Source: Emcibacteraceae bacterium
GTDB lineage: Bacteria; Pseudomonadota; Alphaproteobacteria; Sphingomonadales; Emcibacteraceae
DNA length: 64,000 nucleotides
Direction of reading: 5' to 3'
Assembly: GCA_021774795.1 (NCBI GenBank)
Contig: JAJFIR010000031.1
Span: forward strand, 434,001 to 498,000
The translations under genes were made by a program, and so were the position numbers. This document shows, one piece after another, positions 54,841 through 64,000 of this stretch. The stretch's first letter is position 1. Each line of letters opens with the position of its first letter. A model generated the notes under the pieces. It saw only the letters and a program-made list of their open reading frames with translations, was not told the DNA's origin and searched no databases.

Positions 54841-55668
54841 ATGGACGAGAATGCATTATCTAACATGGACGACAGCCGATACGGCATCTTAAAGAATGCC
54901 ATACGGGTTTGGGCTATTGGCTCAATTCATGGTGAGGTAGGCTTACTTCGTGATGTGCATAAAGGTCTTATTTCGAAATTTCGACGTGGCGACAAACTCG
55001 TATATTTGGGTAATTACTTTGGTGATACAAAGCTTAATAAAGATACGTATGATGAATTATTGCGTGCGCGCCGTCAGTTGATGTCTTTACCGGAAGTATT
55101 TATGCCGGAAGATTTTGTATATCTTCGTGGTGCACGCGAAGAGATGTTTTTCAAATTGCTACAATTGCATTTTGCACCTAACCCTGTTGAAGTGATGGAC
55201 TGGTTGCTTGATCATGGTATGGCAAGCTCGATAGCTGCTTATGGTGAAAATGAAGTAACGGCGCGTGCTATTGTTCGTCAGGGTACGATGGCGTTAACAA
55301 AGTGGACGAATGGAATCCGCCGGCAAATACAATCTTGCCCCGGACATATCGAATTAACAAGCTGTCTAAAAAGAGCTTGTTTTACATTCGACGGAAAGCT
55401 TCTTTTTGTTCATGCAAGCGTTGATGTAAGCAGACCACTTACAATGCAAAAGGATCAGTTCTGGTGGGATAACGGAAATTTTGATAAAATTGACCAAAAA
55501 TTTTCTGAATTCTCGAAGGTCATAAGAGGATATGATCATTCTAACAGCGGGGTTGATTTGGAAAGCGAACATACCGCGACGATAGATGGTGGCTGCGGTC
55601 GTGGCGGTTGGCTGCAAGCGGTCTGTTTTTCACCAAACGGCGATAAGTTGGACGAAATAGCTACTTAA
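54841..55668 (+). CDS. PPP-fold metallophosphoesterase-like protein lacking metal-site motifs
   Basis: A 275-residue protein that follows the serine/threonine phosphatase (PPP/ApaH-like) family over its whole length, but the three metal-binding motifs are altered: GDxHG reads GSIHG (27-31), GDxxDRG reads GNYFGD (57-62) and GNHE reads GARE (97-100). FVHASVDVSRPL matches the later FVHAG motif, and the HT motif reads GYDHS. If the calls are right it cannot bind the usual two metal ions, so a phosphatase activity is unlikely and a binding or regulatory role is possible. It stands alone between carD and the RND operon. Confidence 0.75.
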   Translation: MDENALSNMDDSRYGILKNAIRVWAIGSIHGEVGLLRDVHKGLISKFRRGDKLVYLGNYFGDTKLNKDTYDELLRARRQLMSLPEVFMPEDFVYLRGAREEMFFKLLQLHFAPNPVEVMDWLLDHGMASSIAAYGENEVTARAIVRQGTMALTKWTNGIRRQIQSCPGHIELTSCLKRACFTFDGKLLFVHASVDVSRPLTMQKDQFWWDNGNFDKIDQKFSEFSKVIRGYDHSNSGVDLESEHTATIDGGCGRGGWLQAVCFSPNGDKLDEIAT

Positions 55669-55700
55669 TTCCCCTTTCATTTGAACCGTAACAGATTGTT

Positions 55701-55742
55701 TTTGAGACGAAAAAGCGAAAATTTGAGACTAAAGGCGAATTT
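55701..55742. repeat. Tandem imperfect direct repeat upstream of the RND operon
   Basis: TTTGAGAC-x-AAA followed by an AGCGAA or GGCGAA end occurs twice, starting at 55701 and 55722, a period of 21 bases (two turns of the helix). It lies in the 198-base region before the efflux operon. Such phased repeats often bind a regulator; which one is unknown. Confidence 0.5.
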
Positions 55743-55866
55743 GCCTCTGGCTCTGGACGCTCTAGTGAGGTATTTTATAGTCAGGAAGATATTTTGATAA
55801 TAATAATATTCAGAAGTTATATAAAAAATGATGCCTTTCTGAATGATAAATATTAAGAGCGTTATA

Positions 55867-57339
55867 ATGAACACGTTTAAATTATGGGCCACTACGGCGA
55901 TATCAATGATATTGTCTGGTTGTGCATCACTTCCTGTCGACGACGGGGAACTTGCAAACTTTGTTAATATCGAGCCGCAATGGCAGGCACGTGAAGGGGT
56001 AGCCTTTTCTGTAGAAAATGGCTGGCTTGATGATTTAAAAATTAATGGACTTAGCAAATTTGTTGATGAAGTGCTGCTTAACAACCCGAATTATAACGAG
56101 GTTGCATTTCGTATGAGGGCGGCTGGATATAATGCTGACGTAGCAGAAGGGAGATTGTTACCCCGGGTAAGTGGTTCGACCAATGCTTCACGAACAGGTG
56201 TCGAAAATCCGATCCAAAACACGTCGAATAATTTTACGGTTGGACTTAATGCCAGTTGGGAAGCGGATGTGTGGGGAAAATTATCCTCAAGTTCCGCGGC
56301 CGCGCGCTCAAACTATGAAGTCGCTGAGCATGATTATTATGGTGCCCGTCTTTCCCTTGCGGCGCAGGTTGCCCAAGGTTGGTTTGACGTAATTGAAGCC
56401 AAACAGCAGTTGGATTTGGCCACGAGAACAGTTGAGAATTTCGAGCGTACGACAAATATAATTAATAACCGTTTTAAACGCGGTCTTACCACTGGCCTGG
56501 ATTTGCGCCTCTCAATTACTAATCTGGAAGCTGCGAAAGCGTCTGAAAAACAAAGAGAAGCAGCCTATAGACAAGTCATAAGGCGAATAGAGTTGTTGGC
56601 AGGTCGTTATCCGTCCGCCATGATGAATATTTCAGGTGAAATTCCTGACAATATTATGGAAATACCAACAGGCGTCCCGCTGGATATTCTGGAGCGTCGG
56701 CCGGATTTACAAGCTGCGAAATCAAGACTTTTTGCCGCAGGATACAGGACGCAAGCGGCTGAGAAAGCGTTGCTCCCAAGCTTTTCCATTACAGCCAGCG
56801 GAAATAATTCTTCTGAAGAATTTGGAGAGCTTTTGAAGTTTGACAATGTTTTCTGGAACCTTGTCGGCGGTATCACACAGCCAATTTTTCAGGGTGGTCA
56901 GTTGCGCTATGCTGCCAAAGCGGAACAAATGAATTTTGAGGCGCAGAAACAAAATTACGCACAAACCTTACTGCGAGCCTTTAAAGAAGTTGAAGATGCG
57001 ATAGATAATGATAAGTCATTGGCGGCAAGAGTTGATCACACGGAACAGGCGGCGCGTAACGCGGTAGCAGCGGAGGAAGTGGCACTTGATCAATATTCGC
57101 AGGGATTAATTCGAATATCAACTCTTCTTCAATCACAACGTTCAAGCTTGACGCAGCAAAGCCAATTATTAAATATTAAGAAACAAAGGATTAATAATAG
57201 AATAGCACTTTATTTGTCACTTGGTGGCGATTTTACAACTCAAAACACACCCGGCAATCAAGAAAATTCTGTCATTGAAATTAACGAGAACCGGGTATCT
57301 GAAATAATGCCCTCTGGTAGCGACGAGGTAACTTCATGA
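55867..57339 (+). CDS. NodT-family RND outer membrane factor lipoprotein
   Basis: Outer membrane channel of a tripartite efflux pump. The 490-residue protein is a lipoprotein (lipobox ILSGCASL at about residues 15-22). Two OEP repeats are seen: the first near TVGLNASWEADVWGKL and the second near DILERRPDLQAAKSRLFAAGY, which is a NodT hallmark; GGITQPIFQGGQLRYAAK is in the second. I preferred the ATG at 55867, preceded by AAGAGCG, to the one eight codons earlier, because it yields a normal lipoprotein signal peptide. It overlaps the next gene by 4 bases. Confidence 0.9.
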   Translation: MNTFKLWATTAISMILSGCASLPVDDGELANFVNIEPQWQAREGVAFSVENGWLDDLKINGLSKFVDEVLLNNPNYNEVAFRMRAAGYNADVAEGRLLPRVSGSTNASRTGVENPIQNTSNNFTVGLNASWEADVWGKLSSSSAAARSNYEVAEHDYYGARLSLAAQVAQGWFDVIEAKQQLDLATRTVENFERTTNIINNRFKRGLTTGLDLRLSITNLEAAKASEKQREAAYRQVIRRIELLAGRYPSAMMNISGEIPDNIMEIPTGVPLDILERRPDLQAAKSRLFAAGYRTQAAEKALLPSFSITASGNNSSEEFGELLKFDNVFWNLVGGITQPIFQGGQLRYAAKAEQMNFEAQKQNYAQTLLRAFKEVEDAIDNDKSLAARVDHTEQAARNAVAAEEVALDQYSQGLIRISTLLQSQRSSLTQQSQLLNIKKQRINNRIALYLSLGGDFTTQNTPGNQENSVIEINENRVSEIMPSGSDEVTS

Positions 57340-58550
57340 GTGTTGTTCGTAGATTCGCGCCAGGTCTTATTGTCATTGTTGTTGCCGCTTCAATCAGTGG
57401 TGCGATATTTATGCTAAAGCCAGAACCGGAAAGCACCGCGTTAAAAATTTTGCCGCGTACCATTCGATCTGTAGTTGCTGAAACATCAGATATCCAACTT
57501 TATGTAGAAACTCAAGGCACAGTCGCTACAAAGCAGGTGATTGATCTTACGCCGCAAGTGGCTGGCGAAATCATATATGTATCTGAAAGTTTTGTGGCCG
57601 GCGGACGTTTCGAAAAAGATGAAATAATCTTAAAAATCGAACCGCGTGATTTCGAACTTGCTGTAACGATTGCTGAAGCGAGGGTGGCGGAAAGCAGACA
57701 ACGTGTCATGCAGGAAGATGCTGAAGCTGACCTGGCTAAATCTGAATGGGAAGAGCTGGGTACAGGCGAAGCCAGTGACCTGACATTAAGAAAACCACAG
57801 CGTGAAGGCGCGTTGGCAGCATTAAAATCTGCACAGGCAAGTCTCCTGCAAGCAGAACTGGATTTGCAACGTACGGTCATTCGCGCCCCTTTTTCGGGCC
57901 TTTTAACAGAGAAAACAGTCGATCTAGGCCAGTTTCTCAACCGCGGCGCGAAACTCGGTAAATTTTATTCGACAGAAATTCTCGAACTACGCCTGCCACT
58001 CACCAATCGTGATATTGCGCAATTTGACTTAAGCGGCCTTCTTACGGGCAACAAACAGTATAATGTCCGCCTAACGGGTACTTTTTCTAACAAACAAAGT
58101 ACTTGGCGGGCGCGACTTGTCCGCTCTGAAGGGGTGATTGATGTTAATAGCAGAATATTATATGTGGTGGCTGAGCTGAGAGGCGATGAGCTTTATTCAA
58201 TCGAAGACCGGACACCAATAACAATTGGACAGTTTGTAAGTGCGGAAATAGAAGGGCGCGCATTGAAAGATGTTGTTGTTCTTCCCCGCGAAAGTTTGCG
58301 TCAGGGAAATCAAGTCCTTGTGGTCGATCCGGATAATAAGCTCCGCACTAAAATGGTCGACGTACTTGAAACTAATAGTCAATATATTGTGGTGGCATCC
58401 GGCGTTGAAAATGGTGATATTGTTAATCTATCACAGTTGGGGATAAGTGTTGACGGCTTACTCGTCGAAACGACAAATCTGCCGAATATAATGGCTGGAT
58501 CAGCTTCACGGAATAATGCCTCGCTCATTGGGGAAAATGATAATGACTAG
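57336..58550 (+). CDS. RND efflux periplasmic adaptor (membrane fusion protein)
   Basis: Links the inner membrane pump to the outer membrane channel. The 404-residue protein has an N-terminal anchor helix (about 8-28), the lipoyl halves (VDLTPQVAGEIIYV-like start near 70 and TVIRAPFSGLLTEKTVDLGQF near 185), an alpha-helical hairpin between them, a beta-barrel and a membrane-proximal domain (VLPRESLRQGNQVLVVDPD). It is coupled to the OMF by an ATGA overlap and overlaps the permease by 8 bases. Confidence 0.93.
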   Translation: MSVVRRFAPGLIVIVVAASISGAIFMLKPEPESTALKILPRTIRSVVAETSDIQLYVETQGTVATKQVIDLTPQVAGEIIYVSESFVAGGRFEKDEIILKIEPRDFELAVTIAEARVAESRQRVMQEDAEADLAKSEWEELGTGEASDLTLRKPQREGALAALKSAQASLLQAELDLQRTVIRAPFSGLLTEKTVDLGQFLNRGAKLGKFYSTEILELRLPLTNRDIAQFDLSGLLTGNKQYNVRLTGTFSNKQSTWRARLVRSEGVIDVNSRILYVVAELRGDELYSIEDRTPITIGQFVSAEIEGRALKDVVVLPRESLRQGNQVLVVDPDNKLRTKMVDVLETNSQYIVVASGVENGDIVNLSQLGISVDGLLVETTNLPNIMAGSASRNNASLIGENDND

Positions 58551-61500
58551 TTTCGTCAAATGGTTTGTTAAAAATCCGGTTGCCACTAATCTCATCATGC
58601 TTGTTATTCTCTGCGTTGGAGTATTGGGTTATATCAATGTTGGAAAAATAGCCTTTCCCAGTGCAGCTATGGATATCATTAACGTTAGCGTGCCTTATCT
58701 TGGTGCTGGCCCAAAGGAAGTAGAAGATAGAATTGTAATACGTCTCGAAGAAGCAGTATTTGATGTGCGCGGTATTAAGCACCTTACGGGACGTGCAAGC
58801 GAAGGCGTTGGCTCAGTTACGCTGGAAATTGAGGAAGGTGAAGATGTCGAGAGCATCCTAAACCAGGTTAAAGCGCGCGTTGACGCAATTAACACTTTTC
58901 CAAGTCTCTCTGAAAGACCAATTGTGTCTCGTTCTTTTGCTCAGATGGATATTATTAATCTGGCGATCTTTGGTGACGCGACGGAATATGAATTAAAGGA
59001 GCTTGGCCGGACAATTCGCGACCGCCTTGCGCAAATACCCGGGGCCGCCAAGACCGCTCTTGATGGAGACCGGAGCTACGAGGTTTCTGTTGAAGTATCC
59101 GAACTTCAACTACAAAAATTTAATCTGACATTTGACCAAGTTTCTAATGCAATTTCAAAATCTTCGACAAATTTACCTGCCGGGAAAGTGGACAGCACTG
59201 CTGGCCAAATTCAGATCGTGACCCGTGGGCAAGCTTATAATAAGCAAGATTTTGAAGAAATTGTTGTGTTACAAAATTCCGACGGCACACGGGTCTTGCT
59301 TAAGGATGTGGCATCCGTTATCGATGGCTTCACAGATGATCATTTATTGCTCAGATTTAACGGTAAAACTGGATTATTCTTATTCATCAGATCAGAAACA
59401 ACGCCTGACGTTGTTAAATTAAGTGCCGAAATTAACCGTGTATTAGAGGAAGAAATTATCCCCGGATTACCGGACGGTATTGAAATCAGCAATTGGTTTG
59501 ATACTTCCGAGCATTTTGAGAGCCGTCTCAATATGTTGATGTGGAACGGAGTTACCGGTCTGGTTCTTGTATTTTTTGGTTTGATGGTATTTTTGACTCC
59601 TGCTCTTGCCGGTTGGGTTACCGCCGGTATAGCAATTTCTTTCTTAGGATGTTTCGCTATCCTGCCTTATACAGGTGTGCCGCTTAGCATGATCAGCTTA
59701 TTCGCGTTTCTGCTTATTTTGGGCATTGTTGTTGATGATGCGATCATCATTGGTGAAAGCGTTCACTTGGAAAATGAGAAAGGCAACGAAGGTGATAAAG
59801 GGGCTATCAATGGCGCAGTAAAAGTTGCTAAACCTGTTATTTTCTCAGCCTTAACGACGATGATATTCTTTTCACCAATGCTATTCACTGAAGGGATTAT
59901 CGGACGTATTATACTTGGCATTCCGGTGGTTGTAATTTTGTGCCTAAGTTTTTCAATACTGGAATCATTGTTTATACTGCCAGCTCATTTGCGTCATTTG
60001 TCCGACAAAAAACCTAATGATTTCGCGCGAATCTTCTTAATGTTTATTCCGAATTTCATTTGTAATATTGTTAGTCGCGCAGTTACGGCGGCACGATCGA
60101 AAGCTACGAGATATCTTAGCCACTTTATCAAGCAGATATATAGGCCGTTTTTAGATAAAGTGGTGCATCACAAGGGGCTTTCACTACTTTGTATTGTTAG
60201 TATGAGCGCCGTAATAATTTCCGTTCACGCCGCTGGCTGGATTAAAGTGACGTTTAATCCTGAAGTATCTATGAACTTCATTCAGGCGCGGGTTCAATTT
60301 CCTGCCGGCGCACCTTACGATATAGTGGATGAAGCCGCCTTAATACTGGAGGATAAAGCGCGCGAGCTGGAGCATCAGATTAATGAGGAATATCCGGGTG
60401 AAGAGATTTTCAAAGATCTATTAGTCTGGGCGGACGGTAATTCTTCAAGTGCTTCTGCTTTTTTGGTGTTTCAAAATATGGAAGAAAGTAATTTTGATGT
60501 TGAGGAATATGCTGGCCATTGGCGTGCCGCAATGCCGCTTATTCCTGATGCTAAAGAAATGTCATTTAATTTCTCCACCACAGGCGGATCGGGTGAAACC
60601 GTCAATATAATGCTCAAATCTAAAGACGGTGCCGCCCTGGACGAATTTGCCGAAGAACTTAAAGGTGTTTATGCACAGTATAATGGCCTTTATAGCATAA
60701 CGGACTCAGGGGATACCGCGAGAACAGAAGCGGTACTTTCCATTATGCCCAGTGCGGAAAATATGGGGCTTACTCTTACGGATCTGGCAAGGCAAGTACG
60801 CCAGGCATTTTACGGCCAGGAAGTTCAACGTGTCGCGCGCGGACCGGATACCGTCAAAGTGATGGTCCGATTGCCAAAAGATGACCGCAGATCATTTGAC
60901 ACAATGGATACAATGCGTATCCGCACCGGGGGTGGTAATGAAGTGCCATTTGAAGCGGTAGCGGAAGTGAATTATCAGCGCGCTTATACATCGATAACCC
61001 GCACCGACAGGCAGCGGACCTTAACGGTGAAAGCCAACGTTGATAAAGAAACCGGAAATGCAAACGAAATTATTGAGGATATCAAAAGCAAATATACGGC
61101 GCAGTGGAATTCAAAATATCCAAATGTCGAAATCAGCTTTGAAGGACAGCAGCGAAGACAACAGGAATTTACGTCGTCGCTAATGGCCGGGTTTGGTGTT
61201 GCATTGATTGCTATTTATATTCTTCTTGCGGTGGCATTTAATTCCTACAGTCAACCTATTATCATTCTTACTGCCTTACCGTTTGCCTATATGGGTGGTA
61301 TCCTTGGGCATTTCTTCCTCGGGATGGATTTTAGCCTGTACTCCATTTTGGGAATTGTCGCAGCGGCAGGTGTGGTGGTAAATGATAACTTGGTACTTCT
61401 TGACTATATTAATCAGATAAGAGCAAAAGGCGAAACAGCATTGCGAGCTGTTGAAATTGCGGCGGAAGAAAGGTTTAGGCCAATTTTTCTGACTTCATTT

Positions 61501-61716
61501 ACGACTTTTATTGGATTGGCCCCGATGATGACCGAAACAAGTTTACAGGCACAGTTTTTAATTCCCACCGTAGTGGCATTGGCATTTGGTGTTCTGTTTT
61601 CCACTATCGCTACCTTGTTCCTGGTGCCGATTGTTTATCTATACCTTAACGACTTTAGGAAAAATATACTCGGTATCTTTAAAGGTACCAAGTCTGGTGA
61701 AGTCGCTGCCGAATAA
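58543..61716 (+). CDS. RND efflux permease (HAE1-like subfamily)
   Basis: Proton-driven inner membrane pump. The 1057-residue protein has the standard 12 membrane segments with large periplasmic loops after segments 1 and 7. The proton-relay pair Asp-Asp is in GIVVDDAIIIGESVH in segment 4. The porter subdomains begin with FPSAAMDIINVSVPYLGAGPKEVED. The ATG at 58543, six bases after GGGGAAA, is chosen over two earlier in-frame starts. Substrates cannot be read from the sequence; its AcrB-family branch includes lipid- and drug-exporting pumps. No local TetR repressor lies next to the operon. Confidence 0.93.
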   Translation: MTSFVKWFVKNPVATNLIMLVILCVGVLGYINVGKIAFPSAAMDIINVSVPYLGAGPKEVEDRIVIRLEEAVFDVRGIKHLTGRASEGVGSVTLEIEEGEDVESILNQVKARVDAINTFPSLSERPIVSRSFAQMDIINLAIFGDATEYELKELGRTIRDRLAQIPGAAKTALDGDRSYEVSVEVSELQLQKFNLTFDQVSNAISKSSTNLPAGKVDSTAGQIQIVTRGQAYNKQDFEEIVVLQNSDGTRVLLKDVASVIDGFTDDHLLLRFNGKTGLFLFIRSETTPDVVKLSAEINRVLEEEIIPGLPDGIEISNWFDTSEHFESRLNMLMWNGVTGLVLVFFGLMVFLTPALAGWVTAGIAISFLGCFAILPYTGVPLSMISLFAFLLILGIVVDDAIIIGESVHLENEKGNEGDKGAINGAVKVAKPVIFSALTTMIFFSPMLFTEGIIGRIILGIPVVVILCLSFSILESLFILPAHLRHLSDKKPNDFARIFLMFIPNFICNIVSRAVTAARSKATRYLSHFIKQIYRPFLDKVVHHKGLSLLCIVSMSAVIISVHAAGWIKVTFNPEVSMNFIQARVQFPAGAPYDIVDEAALILEDKARELEHQINEEYPGEEIFKDLLVWADGNSSSASAFLVFQNMEESNFDVEEYAGHWRAAMPLIPDAKEMSFNFSTTGGSGETVNIMLKSKDGAALDEFAEELKGVYAQYNGLYSITDSGDTARTEAVLSIMPSAENMGLTLTDLARQVRQAFYGQEVQRVARGPDTVKVMVRLPKDDRRSFDTMDTMRIRTGGGNEVPFEAVAEVNYQRAYTSITRTDRQRTLTVKANVDKETGNANEIIEDIKSKYTAQWNSKYPNVEISFEGQQRRQQEFTSSLMAGFGVALIAIYILLAVAFNSYSQPIIILTALPFAYMGGILGHFFLGMDFSLYSILGIVAAAGVVVNDNLVLLDYINQIRAKGETALRAVEIAAEERFRPIFLTSFTTFIGLAPMMTETSLQAQFLIPTVVALAFGVLFSTIATLFLVPIVYLYLNDFRKNILGIFKGTKSGEVAAE

Positions 61717-61733
61717 TATTGGTGGTGGGCTTG

Positions 61734-62963
61734 TTAGCCCACCTGCTTATATTTCGGTAGCAATAACGTCAAGCCGGCTGCAACAGTTAGTATTATGCCG
61801 CACGTGGTTAATATATTAACGTATGAGCTAAAAGTTTCGTATGCAACGCCGTATATGACGGGGCCGGTAGATACGCCAAGCAGGAATGCAGAAAATAATA
61901 AACCGTATATCATGCCAAAAGAGCCGAGGCCAAAATAGCGCGTTGTCAGATATGCGAGCAAATCCAGCTCAGCACCAATACTGAAGCCAACAAATATCGC
62001 TGCAATAAATGCCATACCGCCGCCAGCACCGCTTGCAAGTATTGCGATGCCAATGGCGGATAATAATACACAAATCATTGCCACTCTTGGTGCAAAGTAT
62101 TTATCAAGCAATAGCCCTATACTTGCTCGTGATACGATAATGGTTATTCCCAATGTAGAAAAAACAAGTGCGGCGGTGGCGGCGTCCATACCCCGATCAT
62201 TGAGCAACGGCACAAAATGAGGCATTAATCCGTAAAGGCAAAGAGAAAGTAGCACAAAAATCAAATAGAGTAGCCAGAATGTTTTTAGCTTTAAAACCTG
62301 GGACAAAGTTAACGTTATATCTTCATCTTGTGTTATCACTTCACCTTCGGTATCACCATCTTGTCGTAAATTCATGTCTGCCGGTTTATTGCGTACCACT
62401 AGTAATATAAGTGGCATAGACAAAACCAGTACAATTGCAGCGAGGGCGTAATACCCATACCGCCAACCAAAATCATCAATTAAGTACTGAAGCATTGGCG
62501 GCACATAGGTATAACCAAGGCCACCACCGGCCATGGTTATTCCAAAAGCGAGACCCCGCCGTTTGTTAAACCACGCGCTTATGATACGCAAGTAGGAGAC
62601 GGCTGCGGATCCGGCGGTCAAAGAGCCAATCAGAAAAAAGATAAAATAGAGATGCCAAAGCTCCGAGACAAAAAGTGGAATGGTGGCGAGCAGAGAACCA
62701 AAAATTAAAATTGACGGGATTAATATTTCCTTAGCACCGTAACGGTCAACCATTCTGCCGACAACGGGCGTAGCGAAGAACTGGACTACCGTGAATATTA
62801 AAAGAGCGAGGCTGATTTGTGTTCTATCCCAGTTAAACTCGACGGATAGTGGTATCATAAAGAGGCTCATAGCCCCGAATGCGAATTGGCCAGGGCTGGC
62901 TGAAAAACCAATGATAGAAGCGGCGACGACCCACCAACCATAAAATAATTTGGGAATTTTCAT
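61734..62963 (-). CDS. MFS transporter, OFA (oxalate/formate antiporter-like) type
   Basis: A major facilitator with twelve membrane segments. FYGWWVVAASIIGFSASPGQFAFGA at the N-terminus and the loop GRMVDRYGAKEILI are typical of the monocarboxylate/OFA group. The start at 62963 (409 residues, MKIPKLFYGWW) is preferred because earlier in-frame starts at 62999 (ATG) and 63011 (GTG) add a polar stretch with no good ribosome binding site; this is uncertain. It converges on the RND permease gene, 17 bases away. The substrate is unknown. Confidence 0.85.
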   Translation of the reverse strand: MKIPKLFYGWWVVAASIIGFSASPGQFAFGAMSLFMIPLSVEFNWDRTQISLALLIFTVVQFFATPVVGRMVDRYGAKEILIPSILIFGSLLATIPLFVSELWHLYFIFFLIGSLTAGSAAVSYLRIISAWFNKRRGLAFGITMAGGGLGYTYVPPMLQYLIDDFGWRYGYYALAAIVLVLSMPLILLVVRNKPADMNLRQDGDTEGEVITQDEDITLTLSQVLKLKTFWLLYLIFVLLSLCLYGLMPHFVPLLNDRGMDAATAALVFSTLGITIIVSRASIGLLLDKYFAPRVAMICVLLSAIGIAILASGAGGGMAFIAAIFVGFSIGAELDLLAYLTTRYFGLGSFGMIYGLLFSAFLLGVSTGPVIYGVAYETFSSYVNILTTCGIILTVAAGLTLLLPKYKQVG

Positions 62964-63144
62964 TGTTTTTCCAGTTTTTATTATATTTCCCGTATCCATT
63001 TTTTTTAGCACGCCGTTTTAATGACTACAAGTAATCAATAATTGCGCGCCATTTGAAATATTTTAAACTTGCCACATCGTGTTTATATGGTGATGATCAA
63101 AATATAGATCGCAACAACAATGAGGGCTGACTTTCAGGGAAAGA

Positions 63145-64000
63145 ATGCAGGAAAATCAATTTCATCTATTTAAGACAAAAAGATTTATGCCACTTTTTAT
63201 AACGCAATTTCTTGGTGCATTTAATGATAATGTATTCAAGAATGCTCTGGTCGTTTTGATAACCTACGATGTTGGTATTCGTGCCGGACTGGATCCTGCT
63301 CTTTTGGTTTTGATCGCGGCAGGTATTTTCATTTTGCCTTTTTTCCTCTTTTCGGCGATGGCGGGCCAATATGCTGACAAGCTAGAAAAATCAGCCATGA
63401 TCAGTAAAATAAAGCTTGTAGAAATAGTTTTGATGTTGCTTGCCACAGCGGGCTTCTTTATCGGTAACCTCTATTTATTGATGATGGTCTTGTTCTTAAC
63501 GGGTGTTCAATCGACTTTTTTTGGCCCCATTAAGTACGGTATTTTGCCCGATCATTTGGAAGAATACGAACTTATCGGTGGTAATGGGCTTATTGAAATG
63601 GGGACTTTCCTCGCCATTCTTCTAGGTACAATATTAGGGGGGCTGCTCATTCTAACGGACTATGGGATTGAAATCGTTTCATTGCTATTGTTGCTAATGT
63701 CAGTCACCGGTTACTTGGCCAGCAAAAAAATACCCGAGGCGCCTGGTGCGGCACCTGACTTAAAGATTAATTATAATTTTTTCAATGAGACAATAAACAT
63801 AATTGGTAAAGCACATGCGAAAAGCCGGGTGTTTCTGTCGATATTGGGTATTTCGTGGTTTTGGTTATACGGTGCTACTTATCTGGCACAGTTTCCAACC
63901 TTTGCCAATGAAGTGCTAGGGTCAAACGAAGAAGTCGTGACATTATTGCTTTGCACTTTTTCAATTGGTATAGGCATTGGATCGCTTATTTGTAATAAGC
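63145..64000 (+). CDS. LplT/Aas-type MFS transporter or acyltransferase fusion (3' end outside window)
   Basis: The first 285 codons of a membrane protein cut by the window edge. FITQFLGAFNDNVFKNALVVL and FFGPIKYGILPDHLEEYELIGGNGLIE are hallmarks of lysophospholipid flippase LplT. In many proteobacteria this domain is fused to acyltransferase and acyl-ACP synthetase domains (Aas) for lysophospholipid remodelling; whether that is so here lies beyond the window. The gene is divergent from the MFS gene with 133 or more bases between. GGGAAAG precedes the ATG. Confidence 0.88.
   Translation, partial: MQENQFHLFKTKRFMPLFITQFLGAFNDNVFKNALVVLITYDVGIRAGLDPALLVLIAAGIFILPFFLFSAMAGQYADKLEKSAMISKIKLVEIVLMLLATAGFFIGNLYLLMMVLFLTGVQSTFFGPIKYGILPDHLEEYELIGGNGLIEMGTFLAILLGTILGGLLILTDYGIEIVSLLLLLMSVTGYLASKKIPEAPGAAPDLKINYNFFNETINIIGKAHAKSRVFLSILGISWFWLYGATYLAQFPTFANEVLGSNEEVVTLLLCTFSIGIGIGSLICNK

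Noticed and set aside
1-64000. tRNA, rRNA, CRISPR array, insertion sequences or prophage
   Set aside because: None recognised by eye in any intergenic region; no transposase, integrase or regularly spaced repeats found. A tRNA or Rfam scan was not possible.

Overview
The window looks like a chromosomal segment of an AT-rich, Gram-negative alphaproteobacterium. This rests on gene content and order: the obgE-proB-proA-nadD-rsfS-rlmH-gpmI-envC-ctpA run, argH-lptM-lysA followed by a DUF4175 gene, a CpdR-like receiver, an FnrL-type regulator with the CxxC-x7-C iron-sulfur spacing, hisC-tyrC beside metX-metW, and SUV3-like helicase, S4, fdxA and carD genes in one neighbourhood. VPLPA-CTERM proteins and AT-rich base use would suit a marine lineage such as Kordiimonadales or Emcibacterales, but that placement is a guess. 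I saw no rRNA, tRNA, CRISPR array, prophage or insertion sequence.

Layout. 1-10363 (minus): a long housekeeping string from the GTPase ObgE through proline synthesis, NAD synthesis, ribosome maturation, glycolysis and envelope hydrolysis factors. 10428-11432 (minus): rplU-rpmA with a clear promoter, a structured leader and a terminator. 11449-12207: FnrL-type regulator. 12335-15457: a zinc module, with a ZnuD-like TonB receptor facing a DUF2946-like gene and zur, and a perfect Zur-box palindrome between them. 15478-20919: TlpA-like thioredoxin, argH, lptM, lysA and a DUF4175 gene. 20929-22199: CpdR-like receiver and a DUF3426 zinc-ribbon protein. 22479-27240: ftsE-ftsX, a DUF218 protein, plsC, an outer membrane barrel and a DUF2125 protein. 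27243-32012: tyrC, hisC, metX, metW and a methyltransferase. 32013-32317 holds a candidate small RNA. 32318-40141: M13 peptidase lipoprotein, YHS protein, hydroxybutyryl-CoA dehydrogenase, etfAB and three tandem exported fumarylacetoacetate-hydrolase-family paralogs. 40170-46069: feoAB, an ALDH7 dehydrogenase with an Lrp regulator and the remnant of a thiamine-pyrophosphate enzyme, and a P1 peptidase. 46111-49425: helicase and S4 protein. 49426-53503: an accessory block (two VPLPA-CTERM proteins, aspartic protease, TetR, TerB-like). 53504-54721: fdxA and carD. 54841-63011: a phosphatase-like protein without its metal-site residues, a tripartite RND efflux operon and an MFS transporter. The window ends inside an LplT/Aas-type gene.

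The observations I rate highest are: (1) a roughly 95-nt minus-strand small RNA at about 32086-32182 with a C-rich, anti-Shine-Dalgarno-like stretch before its terminator; (2) a phosphoprotein-phosphatase-fold protein that has lost all three metal-binding signatures; (3) the signal-peptide-bearing FAH-family triplet; (4) a 68-codon gene that joins the head and tail of a thiamine-pyrophosphate enzyme; (5) the compact zinc regulon. No wholly new multi-gene system is evident.
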